Assembly (NCBI RefSeq): GCF_035920365.1
Contig: NZ_CP109150.1
Location: 3,100,001-3,164,000, forward strand
Length of the DNA stretch: 64,000 bases
Direction: 5' to 3'
Source: Micromonospora sp. NBC_01740
Lineage (GTDB): Bacteria > Actinomycetota > Actinomycetes > Mycobacteriales > Micromonosporaceae
The notes beneath the pieces were generated by a model, which saw nothing but the letters and a program-made list of their open reading frames with translations, had not been told where the DNA came from and searched no databases. Numbering within the stretch: position 1 is the first letter of the stretch; each line of letters begins with the position of its first letter. The translations under genes were made by a program, and so were the position numbers. Positions 52,078 through 62,463 of this stretch are shown here, piece by piece.

Positions 52078-52962
52078 GTGAGCACAGACGGTCTGATCGT
52101 GGTCGACAAGCCCGGCGGCATGACGTCGCACGACGTGGTGGCGCGCATCCGCCGGTTGGCGCGCACCCGCAGGGTGGGGCACGGCGGCACCCTCGACCCG
52201 ATGGCCACCGGCGTCCTGGTGATCGGGGTCGGCCGGGCCACCCGCCTGCTCACCTACGTGATCGGCGCGCACAAGAGCTACACGGCCACCGTCCGGCTCG
52301 GCCAGGCCACCGTCACCGACGACGCCGAGGGCGACGTGATCGCCACCACCCCGGCCGGCCAGGTCACCGACGAGGCGGTCCGGGCGGCCCTGGCCGCGCA
52401 GACCGGGGAGATCGACCAGGTGCCGAGCGCGGTCAGCGCCATCAAGGTCGACGGGCAGCGGGCGTACAAGCGGGTGCGCGAGGGGGAGAGCGTCGAGCTG
52501 CCCGCCCGCCGGGTCACCGTGTCCCGGCTGGAGCTGCTGGCGGTACGCCGCGACGCGCCCGACGTCGTCGACGTGGACATCGACGTGACCTGCTCCTCCG
52601 GCACGTACATCCGGGCGATCGCCCGGGACGCGGGCCTGGCGCTCGGGGTGGGCGGGCACCTGACGGCGCTGCGCCGTACCGCCGTCGGGAACTTCGCCCT
52701 CGCGGAGGCCGCCACCCTCGACCAGCTGGAGCAGCGCGCCCCAGAGGTGGTGAACCTACCGCTGGCGGCGGCGGCCGACCGGTTCTTCCCGCGCCGCGAC
52801 GCCGGCGCCGACGAGGCGAAGGTGCTCTCCCACGGCGGTCCGCTCGACCCGGTGGGAATCGCCGGCCCCTACGCGGTCTTCGGCCCCGACGGCGGGCTGA
52901 TCGCTATCGTCAGCGAGCGGGACGGCCGGGCCCGCGCGGAGATCGTGCTCGCCCCCGCCTGA
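52078..52962 (+). CDS. truB: tRNA pseudouridine(55) synthase
   Basis: Makes pseudouridine 55 in the T-loop of tRNAs. 294 residues. The catalytic Asp is in HGGTLDPMATGVLVIGVG; GLIVVDKPGGMTSHDVV at the start and SSGTYIRAIARDAGLALG (motif III) follow the TruB pattern. A C-terminal PUA-like domain (from about 225) is present. Start GTG at 52078, probably leaderless; the frame is open upstream, but that part has no homology. In mycobacteria it precedes ribF as here. Confidence 0.95.
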   Translation: MSTDGLIVVDKPGGMTSHDVVARIRRLARTRRVGHGGTLDPMATGVLVIGVGRATRLLTYVIGAHKSYTATVRLGQATVTDDAEGDVIATTPAGQVTDEAVRAALAAQTGEIDQVPSAVSAIKVDGQRAYKRVREGESVELPARRVTVSRLELLAVRRDAPDVVDVDIDVTCSSGTYIRAIARDAGLALGVGGHLTALRRTAVGNFALAEAATLDQLEQRAPEVVNLPLAAAADRFFPRRDAGADEAKVLSHGGPLDPVGIAGPYAVFGPDGGLIAIVSERDGRARAEIVLAPA

Positions 52963-53018
52963 CGGGAGCGAGGGACGGCGGCCGGTGCGGGCCGCCGCGG
53001 AGGCAGGGGAGGAGCGGC

Positions 53019-53948
53019 ATGCAGCGGTGGCGGGGGTACGACGCGGCGCCCGGCGGCTGGGGGCGGTCGGTCGTCACCATCGGCGTCTTCGACGGTGTGC
53101 ACAAGGGACACCAGGCGACCATCGGGCACGCCGTGTCCCGGGCCCGCGAGCTGGGCGTGCAGTCGGTGGTGGTCACCTTCGACCCGCACCCGGCCGAGGT
53201 GGTGCGCCCCGGTTCGCACCCGGCGGTGCTCACCGAGACCGCCCGCAAGGCCGAGCTGATCGAGGCGCTCGGCGTGGACGTCCTCTGCGTGGTGCCGTTC
53301 ACCCCGGAGTTCTCCCGGCTGCCCGCCGAGGCGTTCGTGCACGACATCCTGGTCGAGCACCTGCACGCCGCGCTGGTCGTGGTGGGCGACAACTTCCGCT
53401 TCGGGCACAAGGCCGCCGGCGACGTGGCGCTGCTGGAGCGGCTCGGGCGCACGTTCGGCTTCGCCGTGGAGGGCGCCCCGCTGGTCGCCGAGGCGGGCAC
53501 GGTCTACTCCTCCACGTACATCCGCTCCTGCGTCGACGCGGGGGACGTGACGGCGGCGGCCGCCGCGCTCGGCCGCCCGCACCGGGTGGAGGGCGTGGTG
53601 GTGCGCGGCGACCAGCGCGGCCGCGAGCTGGGCTTCCCCACGGCCAACCTGCTCTGCCACCGGTACGCGGCGGTGCCCGCCGACGGCGTCTACGCCGCCC
53701 GGCTGGTGCGCCGGGGCCACGCCGAGCCCCTGGCGGCGGCGGTGTCGGTGGGCACCAACCCGACCTTCTCCGGCCGGGAGCGGCGGGTGGAGGCGTACGT
53801 GCTCGACTTCACCGGCGACCTCTACGGCGAGCGGCTGGCGCTGGACTTCGTGGCGCACCTGCGCGGGCAGATCCGCTACGACGCGATCGAGCCGTTGATC
53901 GCCCAGATGAACCAGGACGTCGAGCGGACCCGGCGCGTGCTCGGCTGA
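53019..53948 (+). CDS. ribF: Bifunctional riboflavin kinase/FAD synthetase
   Basis: Phosphorylates riboflavin to FMN and adenylylates FMN to FAD. 309 residues. The N-terminal nucleotidyltransferase has VVTIGVFDGVHKGHQATIG and, later, TYSSTYIRSCV-type (here VYSSTYIRS) motifs. The C-terminal flavokinase has VVRGDQRGRELGFPTANL, PADGVYAARLV and SVGTNPTFSG. ATG at 53019 follows AGGGGAGGAG closely. Conserved between truB and rpsO. Confidence 0.95.
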   Translation: MQRWRGYDAAPGGWGRSVVTIGVFDGVHKGHQATIGHAVSRARELGVQSVVVTFDPHPAEVVRPGSHPAVLTETARKAELIEALGVDVLCVVPFTPEFSRLPAEAFVHDILVEHLHAALVVVGDNFRFGHKAAGDVALLERLGRTFGFAVEGAPLVAEAGTVYSSTYIRSCVDAGDVTAAAAALGRPHRVEGVVVRGDQRGRELGFPTANLLCHRYAAVPADGVYAARLVRRGHAEPLAAAVSVGTNPTFSGRERRVEAYVLDFTGDLYGERLALDFVAHLRGQIRYDAIEPLIAQMNQDVERTRRVLG

Positions 53949-53962
53949 CCGCGTCGCGGCCC

Positions 53963-53996
53963 TTGACAGGCCGCCGCCCGGCAGGGCTGGTAGTCT
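53963..53996 (+). promoter_or_regulatory. rpsO promoter region
   Basis: TTGACA (53963-53968) and TAGTCT (53991-53996) are good individual -35 and -10 matches but are 22 bases apart, longer than the usual 16-19. TAGTCT is the more convincing element. Transcription would start near 54003, where the first leader hairpin begins. Confidence 0.45.
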
Positions 53997-54003
53997 GGCG
54001 GGG

Positions 54004-54129
54004 ACGTCGGCTGACCGACGTGGGGCCTCGCGTGCCTGCACGACGCCGCGGGTGCGAGGTACCGGTCCGTTTCCGGTCCACTGACCGATCCGACGGACAT
54101 CATCGAACAACCCACGAAACAGGGAGAAC
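54004..54129 (+). ncRNA. Structured rpsO leader, candidate S15 autoregulatory RNA
   Basis: About 125 bases with successive helices: ACGTCGG-CTGA-CCGACGT (54004-54021, perfect), CCTCGC/GCGAGG (54026-54031 with 54054-54059), and ACCGG/CCGGT (54061-54065 with 54073-54077). AGGGAG lies just before the ATG. S15 represses its own synthesis through different RNA folds in different phyla (literature knowledge), so a regulatory role is plausible. The pairing here was read by eye. Confidence 0.5.
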
Positions 54130-54399
54130 ATGGCGCTCGACCAGGAAGCCAAGGCCAAGATCCGCGCGGAGTACGCGACCGCCGACGGCGACACCGGTTC
54201 GCCGGAGGTGCAGGTCGCGGTCCTCACCAAGCGGATCGCCGAGCTGACGGAGCACCTGAAGGTGCACAAGCACGACCACCACAGCCGCCGTGGGCTGCTG
54301 CTGCTGGTCGGCCGCCGCCGTCGGCTGCTCAACTACGTCCAGAAGAAGGACATCAACCGCTACCGGTCGCTCATCGAGCGGCTCGGTCTGCGCCGGTGA
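54130..54399 (+). CDS. rpsO: 30S ribosomal protein S15
   Basis: Primary 16S rRNA-binding protein of the small-subunit platform. 89 residues, the standard length. [39 protein letters not shown] and [12 protein letters not shown] are the four-helix landmarks. ATG at 54130 follows AGGGAG by a few bases. Followed by a terminator-like hairpin and then pnp, as in most bacteria. Confidence 0.98.
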   Translation: MALDQEAKAKIRAEYATADGDTGSPEVQVAVLTKRIAELTEHLKVHKHDHHSRRGLLLLVGRRRRLLNYVQKKDINRYRSLIERLGLRR

Positions 54400-54405
54400 C
54401 GTGAC

Positions 54406-54435
54406 GGGGGAGTGGCCCGACCGGGCCGCTCCCCC
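54406..54435 (+). terminator. rpsO terminator hairpin
   Basis: GGGGGAGTGGCCC-GACC-GGGCCGCTCCCCC, 13 bp with one G-U pair, starting 6 bases after the rpsO stop. The remaining pnp leader (54436-54625) contains the perfect palindrome CTTCGATCGAAG (54552-54563) and no other promoter I trust. Confidence 0.7.
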
Positions 54436-54625
54436 GCTTCGCCGCCACACGAAAACCGGGCCGCGCGACCACCTGAAAAGGGAGCCGGTCAGCGTACCGG
54501 TCTCCGGTAGTGGCCCCCGGACACCCCGGCCTCGCGCCGGCCATCCGGGCGCTTCGATCGAAGACCGGCCGTCTGAGCAGCTCCCCGCGTCGTGGGCCCC
54601 CGATGCGAAGGAGCACGACAGCACC

Positions 54626-57010
54626 ATGACCGAGACCAACCTCGGCACCGAATCCCGCACCGCCGTGATCGACAACGGGTCCTTCGGCACCCGTGAGATC
54701 ACCTTCTCCACCGGCCGGCTGGCCCGTCAGGCCGCCGGCTCCGTCGTCGCCCAGCTCGGCGAGACGGTCGTCCTCTCCGCCACCACCGCCGGCAAGCAGC
54801 CGAAGGAGCAGTTCGACTTCTTCCCGCTGACCGTCGACGTCGAGGAGCGGATGTACGCCGCGGGCCGCATCCCCGGCTCGTTCTTCCGCCGCGAGGGCCG
54901 CCCCAGCGAGGACGCGATCCTCACCTGCCGGCTGATCGACCGTCCGCTGCGCCCGTCCTTCGTCAAGGGCCTGCGCAACGAGGTCCAGGTCGTCGAGACC
55001 ATCCTCGCGCTCGACCCGCAGCACCCCTACGACGTCGTGGCGATCAACGCCGCCTCGATGTCGACCAAGCTCTCCGGCCTGCCGTTCTCGGGCCCGATCG
55101 GGGCGACCCGGGTCGCGCACATCGACGGCCAGTGGGTCGCCTTCCCGACCCTGGAGGAGCTGGCCCGGGCCACCTTCGACATGGTCGTGGCCGGCCGCTC
55201 GCTGCCGGACGGGGACGTCGCGATCATGATGGTCGAGGCCGAGGCGACGCCGCACGCCGTGACCCTGATCGCGGGCGGCGCGACCGCGCCGACCGAGGAG
55301 ATCGTGGCCAGCGGCCTGGAGGCCGCGAAGCCGGCGATCCGTGAGCTGTGCCGCGCGCAGAGCGAGCTGGCCGAGGTGGCCGCCAAGCCCGTCGCCGAGT
55401 TCCCGGTGTTCCTGGACTACCAGGACGACGTCTACGAGGCGGTGGCCGACCTGGCCCGCGCCGAGGTCGCCGAGGCCCTCCAGATCGCCGGCAAGGCCGA
55501 CCGCGAGGAGGCCCTCGACCGCATCAAGGCCAAGGTCGCCGAGGAGCTCGGCGGTCGCTTCGAGGGCCGCGAGAAGGAGCTCAGCGCCGCCTTCCGGTCG
55601 CTCACCAAGTCCGAGGTGCGCAACCGGGTGCTGCGCGAGCAGGTCCGCATCGACGGCCGCGGCCCGCGCGACATCCGCCCGCTGACCGCCGAGGTCGGCG
55701 TGCTGCCCCGGGTGCACGGCTCGGCGCTGTTCGAGCGTGGCGAGACCCAGATCCTGGGCGTCACCACGCTGAACATGCTGCGCATGGAGCAGATGGTGGA
55801 CACCCTGTCCCCGGAGAACCGCAAGCGCTACATGCACAACTACAACTTCCCGCCGTACTCGACCGGTGAGACCGGCCGGGTCGGCTCGCCGAAGCGGCGC
55901 GAGATCGGCCACGGCGCGCTCGCCGAGCGGGCGCTGATCCCGGTGCTGCCGTCGCGCGAGGAGTTCCCGTACGCCATCCGGCAGGTCTCCGAGGCGCTCG
56001 GCTCCAACGGCTCCACCTCGATGGGCTCGGTCTGCGCCTCGACGCTGGGCCTGCTCTCCGCCGGTGTGCCGCTGAAGGCGCCGGTGGCCGGCATCGCCAT
56101 GGGGCTCATCTCGGACGAGGTGGACGGCAAGACCGAGTACGTGACGCTGACCGACATCCTCGGTGCCGAGGACGCGTTCGGCGACATGGACTTCAAGGTC
56201 GCCGGCACGCCGGAGTTCGTCACCGCGCTCCAGCTCGACACCAAGCTCAACGGCATCCCGTCTGACGTGCTGGCCGCCGCGCTGCAGCAGGCGTACGAGG
56301 CCCGGCAGACCATCCTCGGCGTGATGCAGGCGGCGATCGAGGCCCCGGCCGAGATGTCGGAGTACGCCCCGCGGGTCACCACCGTCAAGATCCCGGTCGA
56401 CAAGATCGGCATGGTGATCGGCCCGAAGGGGCAGACCATCAACGCGATCCAGGACGAGACCGGCGCCGAGATCTCCATCGAGGACGACGGCACGATCTAC
56501 GTCGGCGCCACCAACGGCCCGTCGGCCCAGGCGGCGGTGGACCGGATCAACGGCATCGCCAACCCGACGCTGCCGAAGGCCGGGGAGCGCTTCCTCGGCA
56601 CGGTGGTCAAGACCGCCGCGTTCGGCGCGTTCATCTCGCTGCTGCCGGGCCGCGACGGCCTGCTGCACATCTCCAAGGTGGGCGACGGCAAGCGGGTCGA
56701 GAAGGTCGAGGACTTCCTCAACGTCGGCGACCGGGTCGAGGTCGAGATCGCGGACATCGACGCCCGCGGCAAGATCTACCTGGACAAGGTCCGCCCGGAG
56801 GGCGCCGAGGCGCCGGCCGCCGGCGAGGCTGCTGGCGGCGAGCGTCCGGCCGGCCGGGACCGGGACGACCGGGCTCCGCGCGACCGGGGCGACCGTGAGC
56901 GCGGCGGCGACCGGGGCGGTCGTGGCCCGGGCGGCGGCGAGCGCGGCGAGGGCGGCGGCGAGGGTGGCGAGGGCGGCGAGCGTCCGCGCCGCCGCACCCG
57001 GCGCAGCTGA
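54626..57010 (+). CDS. pnp: Polyribonucleotide nucleotidyltransferase (PNPase, also GpsI)
   Basis: A phosphorolytic 3'-5' exoribonuclease of 794 residues. Two RNase PH-like domains (about 20-145 and 335-560) flank a helical domain. The active second copy has [19 protein letters not shown] and the [12 protein letters not shown] region. The KH domain has [20 protein letters not shown]; the S1 domain has [20 protein letters not shown]. The tail from about 735 is Arg/Gly/Asp/Glu-rich, a low-complexity extension seen in actinobacteria. ATG at 54626 has AAGGAG 12 bases upstream, a longer spacing than usual. Confidence 0.96.
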   Translation: MTETNLGTESRTAVIDNGSFGTREITFSTGRLARQAAGSVVAQLGETVVLSATTAGKQPKEQFDFFPLTVDVEERMYAAGRIPGSFFRREGRPSEDAILTCRLIDRPLRPSFVKGLRNEVQVVETILALDPQHPYDVVAINAASMSTKLSGLPFSGPIGATRVAHIDGQWVAFPTLEELARATFDMVVAGRSLPDGDVAIMMVEAEATPHAVTLIAGGATAPTEEIVASGLEAAKPAIRELCRAQSELAEVAAKPVAEFPVFLDYQDDVYEAVADLARAEVAEALQIAGKADREEALDRIKAKVAEELGGRFEGREKELSAAFRSLTKSEVRNRVLREQVRIDGRGPRDIRPLTAEVGVLPRVHGSALFERGETQILGVTTLNMLRMEQMVDTLSPENRKRYMHNYNFPPYSTGETGRVGSPKRREIGHGALAERALIPVLPSREEFPYAIRQVSEALGSNGSTSMGSVCASTLGLLSAGVPLKAPVAGIAMGLISDEVDGKTEYVTLTDILGAEDAFGDMDFKVAGTPEFVTALQLDTKLNGIPSDVLAAALQQAYEARQTILGVMQAAIEAPAEMSEYAPRVTTVKIPVDKIGMVIGPKGQTINAIQDETGAEISIEDDGTIYVGATNGPSAQAAVDRINGIANPTLPKAGERFLGTVVKTAAFGAFISLLPGRDGLLHISKVGDGKRVEKVEDFLNVGDRVEVEIADIDARGKIYLDKVRPEGAEAPAAGEAAGGERPAGRDRDDRAPRDRGDRERGGDRGGRGPGGGERGEGGGEGGEGGERPRRRTRRS

Positions 57011-57059
57011 CGCACCGCACCATCGCATCACCCACCCCTCGTCGATCTGGGAGCAACAC

Positions 57060-58484
57060 GTGAGTCGGGCCGTCAGCGCGCCGTTTCCGCCGGATCGACG
57101 GGGGGTGGCGTCCGCGCCGGGCCCCGCAGGGGCCGCGCACCGGGGCACCGGGACGGCCCGCTCCGGCGGCGCCTCCCGGGCGGTGACCCGCACCATCAGC
57201 GACGACCCGCTGGGCGGCACGGTACGCCGTACCGTGCTGCCCAGCGGGCTGCGCGTGCTCACCGAGGCGATCCCGGCGATGCGCAGCGTCTCGTTCGGCG
57301 TCTGGGTCGCGGTCGGCTCGCGCGACGAGACGGGCCCGCAGGCCGGCGCGGCGCACTTCCTGGAGCACCTGCTCTTCAAGGGCACCAACAAGCGCAGCGC
57401 GCTGGAGATCTCCGCGGAGATCGAGGCGGTGGGCGGCGAGACCAACGCCTTCACCACCAAGGAATACACCTGCTACTACGCCCGCGTGCTGGACGAGGAC
57501 CTGCCGCTGGCCATCGACGTCATGTGCGACGCGGTCGCCGACTCGCTGCTCGAGCCGGCCGACGTGGAGACCGAGCGGGGCGTGATCCTCGAAGAGATCG
57601 CCATGCACGACGACGAGCCCGGCGACGAGGTGCACGACCTCTTCGCCCGTGCCGCCTACGGCGACCACCCGCTGGGTCGGCTGATCTCCGGCACCGAGGA
57701 GACCGTCACGCCGATGACCCGGCGGCAGATCCAGGGCTTCTACCGCCGCCACTACACCCCGCCGCGGATCGTCGTCGCCGCCGCCGGCAACCTCGACCAC
57801 GCCACGGTGGTCAAGCTGGTCCGCCAGGCGCTGCGCGGCACCCCGCTGGACACCGACCCGGCGACGCCCGCGCCGCACCGGTCGGCCACCCCGGCCGTAC
57901 GCACGAAGCCCGCCACCACGCTGGTGGAGCCGAAGGAGACCGAGCAGGCGCACGTCATCCTCGGCTGCCCCGGCATCGACCGGCTCGACGAGCGGCGCTT
58001 CGCGCTCGGCGTGCTCAACAACATCCTCGGCGGCGGCATGTCGAGCCGGCTGTTCCAGGAGATCCGCGAGCGGCGCGGCCTCGCCTACTCGGTCTACTCC
58101 TACGCCAGCCAGTACGCCGACAGCGGCCTCTTCGCCGTCTACGCCGGCTGCGCCCCGGGCAAGGTCGACGAGGTGCTGGAGCTGACCCGGACCGAACTGG
58201 CCCGGGTGGCCGCCGACGGCCTGACCGAGGCCGAGGTGGCCCGCGGCAAGGGGATGAGCAAGGGCTCGTTCGTGCTGGGGCTGGAGGACACGGGCTCGCG
58301 GATGAGCCGGCTGGCCAAGGGTGAGCTGCTCTACGGCCACCTGATGCCGGTCGACGAGCTGCTCGCCCGGGTCGACGCGGTCACCGTGGCGGACGTCAAC
58401 ACCCTGGCCGCCGAGCTGCTGAGCCGGCCGATGTCGCTGGCCGTGGTCGGCCCGTTCGGCGCGAACGACTTCGCCGCGCGCTGA
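57060..58484 (+). CDS. M16 family zinc peptidase (PepR/YmxG-like)
   Basis: A 474-residue pitrilysin-type protease. The inverted zinc motif HFLEH lies in AAHFLEHLLFKGTNKRS with the distal Glu in ETERGVILEEIAM. The second, inactive half has GGGMSSRLFQEIRERRGLAYS, the substrate-binding Arg-Tyr pair. The first 45 residues are low-complexity. GTG at 57060 follows GGGAG by about 6 bases. Mycobacterial pepR sits in the same position downstream of pnp. Confidence 0.94.
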   Translation: MSRAVSAPFPPDRRGVASAPGPAGAAHRGTGTARSGGASRAVTRTISDDPLGGTVRRTVLPSGLRVLTEAIPAMRSVSFGVWVAVGSRDETGPQAGAAHFLEHLLFKGTNKRSALEISAEIEAVGGETNAFTTKEYTCYYARVLDEDLPLAIDVMCDAVADSLLEPADVETERGVILEEIAMHDDEPGDEVHDLFARAAYGDHPLGRLISGTEETVTPMTRRQIQGFYRRHYTPPRIVVAAAGNLDHATVVKLVRQALRGTPLDTDPATPAPHRSATPAVRTKPATTLVEPKETEQAHVILGCPGIDRLDERRFALGVLNNILGGGMSSRLFQEIRERRGLAYSVYSYASQYADSGLFAVYAGCAPGKVDEVLELTRTELARVAADGLTEAEVARGKGMSKGSFVLGLEDTGSRMSRLAKGELLYGHLMPVDELLARVDAVTVADVNTLAAELLSRPMSLAVVGPFGANDFAAR

Positions 58485-59390
<906 letters not shown>

Positions 59391-59425
59391 CGGGCAAACT
59401 CTTTGCGGCGTATCCGGACGATCCC

Positions 59426-59431
59426 TAGGAT
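59426..59431 (+). promoter_or_regulatory. -10 element of a leaderless GNAT promoter
   Basis: TAGGAT, six bases before the ATG at 59438, a full TANNNT match. TTTGCG (59402-59407) is a weak -35 candidate at 18 bases. Confidence 0.55.
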
Positions 59432-59437
59432 GCCCGG

Positions 59438-59932
59438 ATGATCAATTCTGGACTCTCCGACCGGGCCGGGCGTCAGGTGACCCTGCGCCCGGTGGACGAC
59501 GACAACTGGCGGGCGGTGGCCGACGTCGCCCCGCGCGACGACCAGCGCGGGTGGGTGGCGGCGCTGGCCGCCCGCTACCTGCTGCTGACCATGCGCTCCG
59601 ACGTGTGGACCTCACTGGCGGTGTACGCGGACGAGACCGTCGTCGGGCACGTCATGTGGGGCGTCGACGACGACGGGTCCCGGTGGATCGGTGGCATGGT
59701 GGTCGACGCTGCCGAACAGGAGCGGGGCGTCGGGCGGGCGGTCGTGCGCACCCTGGCCGCGTGGCTGGGCGCCCAGGACGGCGGTCACCCCGTCCGGCTC
59801 TCCTACCACCCCGACAACACCCAGGCCGCCCGCCTCTACACGAGCCTCGGCTTCGTGCCCACCGGGGCGATGGAGGACGAGGAACTGGTCGTCGAGCTCG
59901 TTGCGCCCGCCCAGGGCTCGCCGCGCGCCTGA
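59438..59932 (+). CDS. GNAT family N-acetyltransferase
   Basis: A 164-residue single-domain acetyltransferase. VVDAAEQERGVGRAVVRTL is the acetyl-CoA loop (Q/R-x-x-G-x-G), and SYHPDNTQAARLYTSLGF the C-terminal half of the fold. VTLRPVDDDNWRAVADVAP at the start resembles GNATs of the spermidine/aminoglycoside-like group, but the substrate is unknown. Probably leaderless. Convergent with the VOC protein gene, 5 bases apart. Confidence 0.88.
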   Translation: MINSGLSDRAGRQVTLRPVDDDNWRAVADVAPRDDQRGWVAALAARYLLLTMRSDVWTSLAVYADETVVGHVMWGVDDDGSRWIGGMVVDAAEQERGVGRAVVRTLAAWLGAQDGGHPVRLSYHPDNTQAARLYTSLGFVPTGAMEDEELVVELVAPAQGSPRA

Positions 59933-59937
59933 CCGGG

Positions 59938-60318
59938 TCAGCCTTCCTGGATCACCGACAGGATGTTGCCGGCCGGGTCGGTGAACCACGCGATCGTCGG
60001 CCCGTTGCCGCGCATGACGCCCTTGTCGTCCTGGGGCATCCCGGGGTAGTGCGCGAACCGCACCCCGCGCGCGGTCAGCTCGTCGACGGCCCGGTCGACG
60101 TCGTCGACGGGGAAGTTGAGCACCGTGTGGGCCGCGGGGGTGTGGTCCGCCTTCGGGTAGACCATCACGTCCCGGCCCCCGGCGAGGTGCAACGTCAGCA
60201 GGCCGCCCATGGCGTCGTCGCGCGACACCCGCAGGCCGAGCGTGTCGGCGTAGAACCGTTCGGCCCGGCCGGGGTCGTCCACCGAGAAACTGCTCCACGC
60301 CATCGTGTCCGCGAACAT
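59938..60318 (-). CDS. VOC superfamily (glyoxalase/bleomycin-resistance-type) protein
   Basis: A 126-residue protein with two beta-alpha-beta-beta-beta modules. [20 protein letters not shown] begins the fold; [19 protein letters not shown] holds one potential metal-ligand position, and [16 protein letters not shown] near the C-terminus the usual terminal Glu position. Substrate unknown. ATG at 60318 is preceded by GAGGGAGG, a strong ribosome-binding site; the longer open frame to 60501 is not supported. Confidence 0.87.
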   Translation of the reverse strand: MFADTMAWSSFSVDDPGRAERFYADTLGLRVSRDDAMGGLLTLHLAGGRDVMVYPKADHTPAAHTVLNFPVDDVDRAVDELTARGVRFAHYPGMPQDDKGVMRGNGPTIAWFTDPAGNILSVIQEG

Positions 60319-60463
60319 GTCGATGCCTCCCTCTCGTGGACGCCGCCACCACGACCATGGGGTCACGGTAGGCGACACCCCCGACAGTGTCCGGCGGATC
60401 GCCGGCACCGGCGGGCCGGAAAGCGCGGCCCGGTGCGATCCGGGTCGTGACCGTCGGGCCAGG

Positions 60464-61120
60464 TCAGTCCCCGGGCGTCGCCGGTGTCGGTGACGACGCA
60501 CCCGGCGTCAGATCCGGGAGCGTCGCCTCGGTGGGCGTCGCGTCCGCCGGATCCGCGTCCCCCGGCACCGCCACGTGCAGCCGCACCTGCGGGACGAGCA
60601 TGTCCTCCACGTCCAGCGCGCGGGCCGCGCCGTCGAGCTCCCAGCCGGTGCTGGTGAGGAACTTCCGGGTCGCCGCGTCGCCGTCGAAGGCCCAGGCCAG
60701 CGCGCGGGTGAACCCGTCGGCACGCCACAGGTCGACGGTCGCGGCGAGCAGCCGGCTGCCGTGCCCCCGCCGGCCCCAGCGCGGCTCCACCAGCAGGTCC
60801 GTCACCGCGGCGACGTCCGGCCCGAGGACCTCCGCCGGCTCACCCGGGGCGAGCGCCTCGGCGTCGGCCGGACCGGAGGCGGCGAACCCCACCAGATAGG
60901 ATTGCTCGGCCTGTTCGACGGCGACCAGCACCCGATGGGCGCCGGAGGGCGGCTCCTGCACGGCCGCGCTCCACCGCCTGGCGAGCCACGCCTCGTCCAG
61001 GTTGTCGAGCACGTGCCGGGGCAGGATCCGGCGATAGGCGACCCGCCAGGTCGCGAGTTGGATGCGTGCGATCTCGCCGGCGTCTTCCGGACGCGCCGGG
61101 CGGACGTACCCGAGAGCCAT
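60464..61120 (-). CDS. GNAT family N-acetyltransferase
   Basis: A 218-residue acetyltransferase. [20 protein letters not shown] at the start, [20 protein letters not shown] (acetyl-CoA loop) and [20 protein letters not shown] (final strand) fit the family. A Pro/Thr/Ala-rich tail of about 30 residues follows. I use the ATG at 61120, which has TAGGCT eight bases upstream and no ribosome-binding site; longer frames lack homology. It is divergent from the GT87-like gene, with 32 bases between starts, so the promoters overlap. Confidence 0.87.
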   Translation of the reverse strand: MALGYVRPARPEDAGEIARIQLATWRVAYRRILPRHVLDNLDEAWLARRWSAAVQEPPSGAHRVLVAVEQAEQSYLVGFAASGPADAEALAPGEPAEVLGPDVAAVTDLLVEPRWGRRGHGSRLLAATVDLWRADGFTRALAWAFDGDAATRKFLTSTGWELDGAARALDVEDMLVPQVRLHVAVPGDADPADATPTEATLPDLTPGASSPTPATPGD

Positions 61121-61128
61121 GGGACCGA

Positions 61129-61134
61129 AGCCTA
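61129..61134 (-). promoter_or_regulatory. -10 element of the leaderless GNAT (60464-61120) promoter
   Basis: TAGGCT on the minus strand, 8 bases before the ATG at 61120. A full TANNNT match. Confidence 0.5.
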
Positions 61135-61152
61135 CGCAGGGCGAGGGAGGCG

Positions 61153-62463
61153 ATGGTGGCGCAGGGTCCCCCACGGACCGTCCGGCAGGTCGTCGGCGTC
61201 GTCACGCTCGCCGTCGCGGTGACCGCCTTCCTGTCCGTCGCGGCCGTCCGGCACGGCTTCTTCGACCTCAAGGTCTACTACGGCGCGCTGACCTGGTGGG
61301 TGCACGACGGCGGGGAGATCTACGACTTCCTCAAGCCCGGCACCCAGTACGGCTTCACGTACCCGCCCTTCGCGGCCCTGGTCATGCTGCCGATGGCGTA
61401 CCTGCCGTGGTGGGCGGCGATCGCGGTGAGCGTGGCCGCCAGCGTGGTGGTCACCGCCGTGCTGTTCTGGTGGCTGATCGACCCGGTCTCCCGCCGCTCC
61501 GGCTGGACCCGCTGGTTCGCCCTCGCCGTGGCGCTCTGCCTGGCCGCCGCGTACGAGCCGATGCGCGAGACAATCAACTTCGGCCAGGTCAACATGCTGC
61601 TGCTCTTCCTGGTCGCGATCGACCTGCTCCGGCTGCTGCCGGCCGGCAACCGCTGGGCGGGCGTGGGCATCGGCCTGGCCACCGCGATCAAGCTGACCCC
61701 GGGCATCTTCATCGTCTACCTGCTGGTCACCCGCCGCTGGCGCGCCGCGGTCACCTCGATGGCCACCGCGGCCAGTGTGACGCTGCTGGCCGCCGCGCTC
61801 TTTCCCGACGCCTCGCGGGAGTTCTGGACGGAGGCGCTGTGGAACACCGGCCGGGTGGGTGAGCTGGCGTTCGTCTCCAACCAGTCGCTGCGCGGCGTGG
61901 TCGCCCGGCTCAACCCGGAACATCCGAGCACCCTGGCCTGGCTGGCGCTGGTGCTCGCCACGCTGGCGCTGTGGGCCTGGCGCTCCCGTGCCGCCGTGGC
62001 CGCCGGCGACGAGGCGACCGGCCTGGCGCTGACGGGCGCGGTGATGTGCCTGGTCAGCCCGGTCACCTGGGTGCACCACCTGGTCTGGCTGCTGCCCGCG
62101 CTGATCCTGCTGGTCGACAACGGGATGGCCGCGCCCGCCGGCAGCCGCCGGCGCCGCGTCCTGCTGGGCGCCGCGATCGTCGGGTACGGCTTCCTGATCA
62201 GCCGGATCGTCTGGGCCTGGGAGAAGGACTTCACCGGGCTCGACGGCTTCCTCGGCAGCAACACCTACGTCTGGATCAGTCTGGCGCTGCTGGCGTTCCT
62301 GCCGGTCCGGCGGGTGGGCGACACCGACCCGGTCGACCGGCCCCGGGAGAGGCCCGCCGGGTCAGCCGTCGAGGCGGCCGGCGTACCGCAGCTCGACCAG
62401 CCCGACCGGCGGGCGCCCGCCGGCCAGCGGCACCGGGTAGGTCGACCGCTCACCGTCCGGTGA
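61153..62463 (+). CDS. GT87 family (DUF2029) polyprenyl-phosphomannose-dependent mannosyltransferase
   Basis: A 436-residue integral membrane glycosyltransferase with about ten helices. FFDLKVYYGALTWWVHDG gives the catalytic Asp in the first external loop (DLKVYY). YGFTYPPFAALVMLPMAYL, TINFGQVNMLLLFLVAIDL, AIKLTPGIFIVYLL and LVSPVTWVHHLVWLLPALI are the GT87 pattern. Mycobacterial members such as PimE add mannose to phosphatidylinositol mannosides; a similar lipoglycan role is probable. The GGGAGG site is only 2 bases before the ATG (61153), so the GTG at 61156 could be the true start. The C-terminal ~34 residues overlap the convergent GNAT gene. Confidence 0.9.
   Translation: MVAQGPPRTVRQVVGVVTLAVAVTAFLSVAAVRHGFFDLKVYYGALTWWVHDGGEIYDFLKPGTQYGFTYPPFAALVMLPMAYLPWWAAIAVSVAASVVVTAVLFWWLIDPVSRRSGWTRWFALAVALCLAAAYEPMRETINFGQVNMLLLFLVAIDLLRLLPAGNRWAGVGIGLATAIKLTPGIFIVYLLVTRRWRAAVTSMATAASVTLLAAALFPDASREFWTEALWNTGRVGELAFVSNQSLRGVVARLNPEHPSTLAWLALVLATLALWAWRSRAAVAAGDEATGLALTGAVMCLVSPVTWVHHLVWLLPALILLVDNGMAAPAGSRRRRVLLGAAIVGYGFLISRIVWAWEKDFTGLDGFLGSNTYVWISLALLAFLPVRRVGDTDPVDRPRERPAGSAVEAAGVPQLDQPDRRAPAGQRHRVGRPLTVR

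Noticed and set aside
54371..57469. 1032-codon minus-strand frame
   Set aside because: Antisense to pnp and the M16 peptidase; no recognisable motifs.
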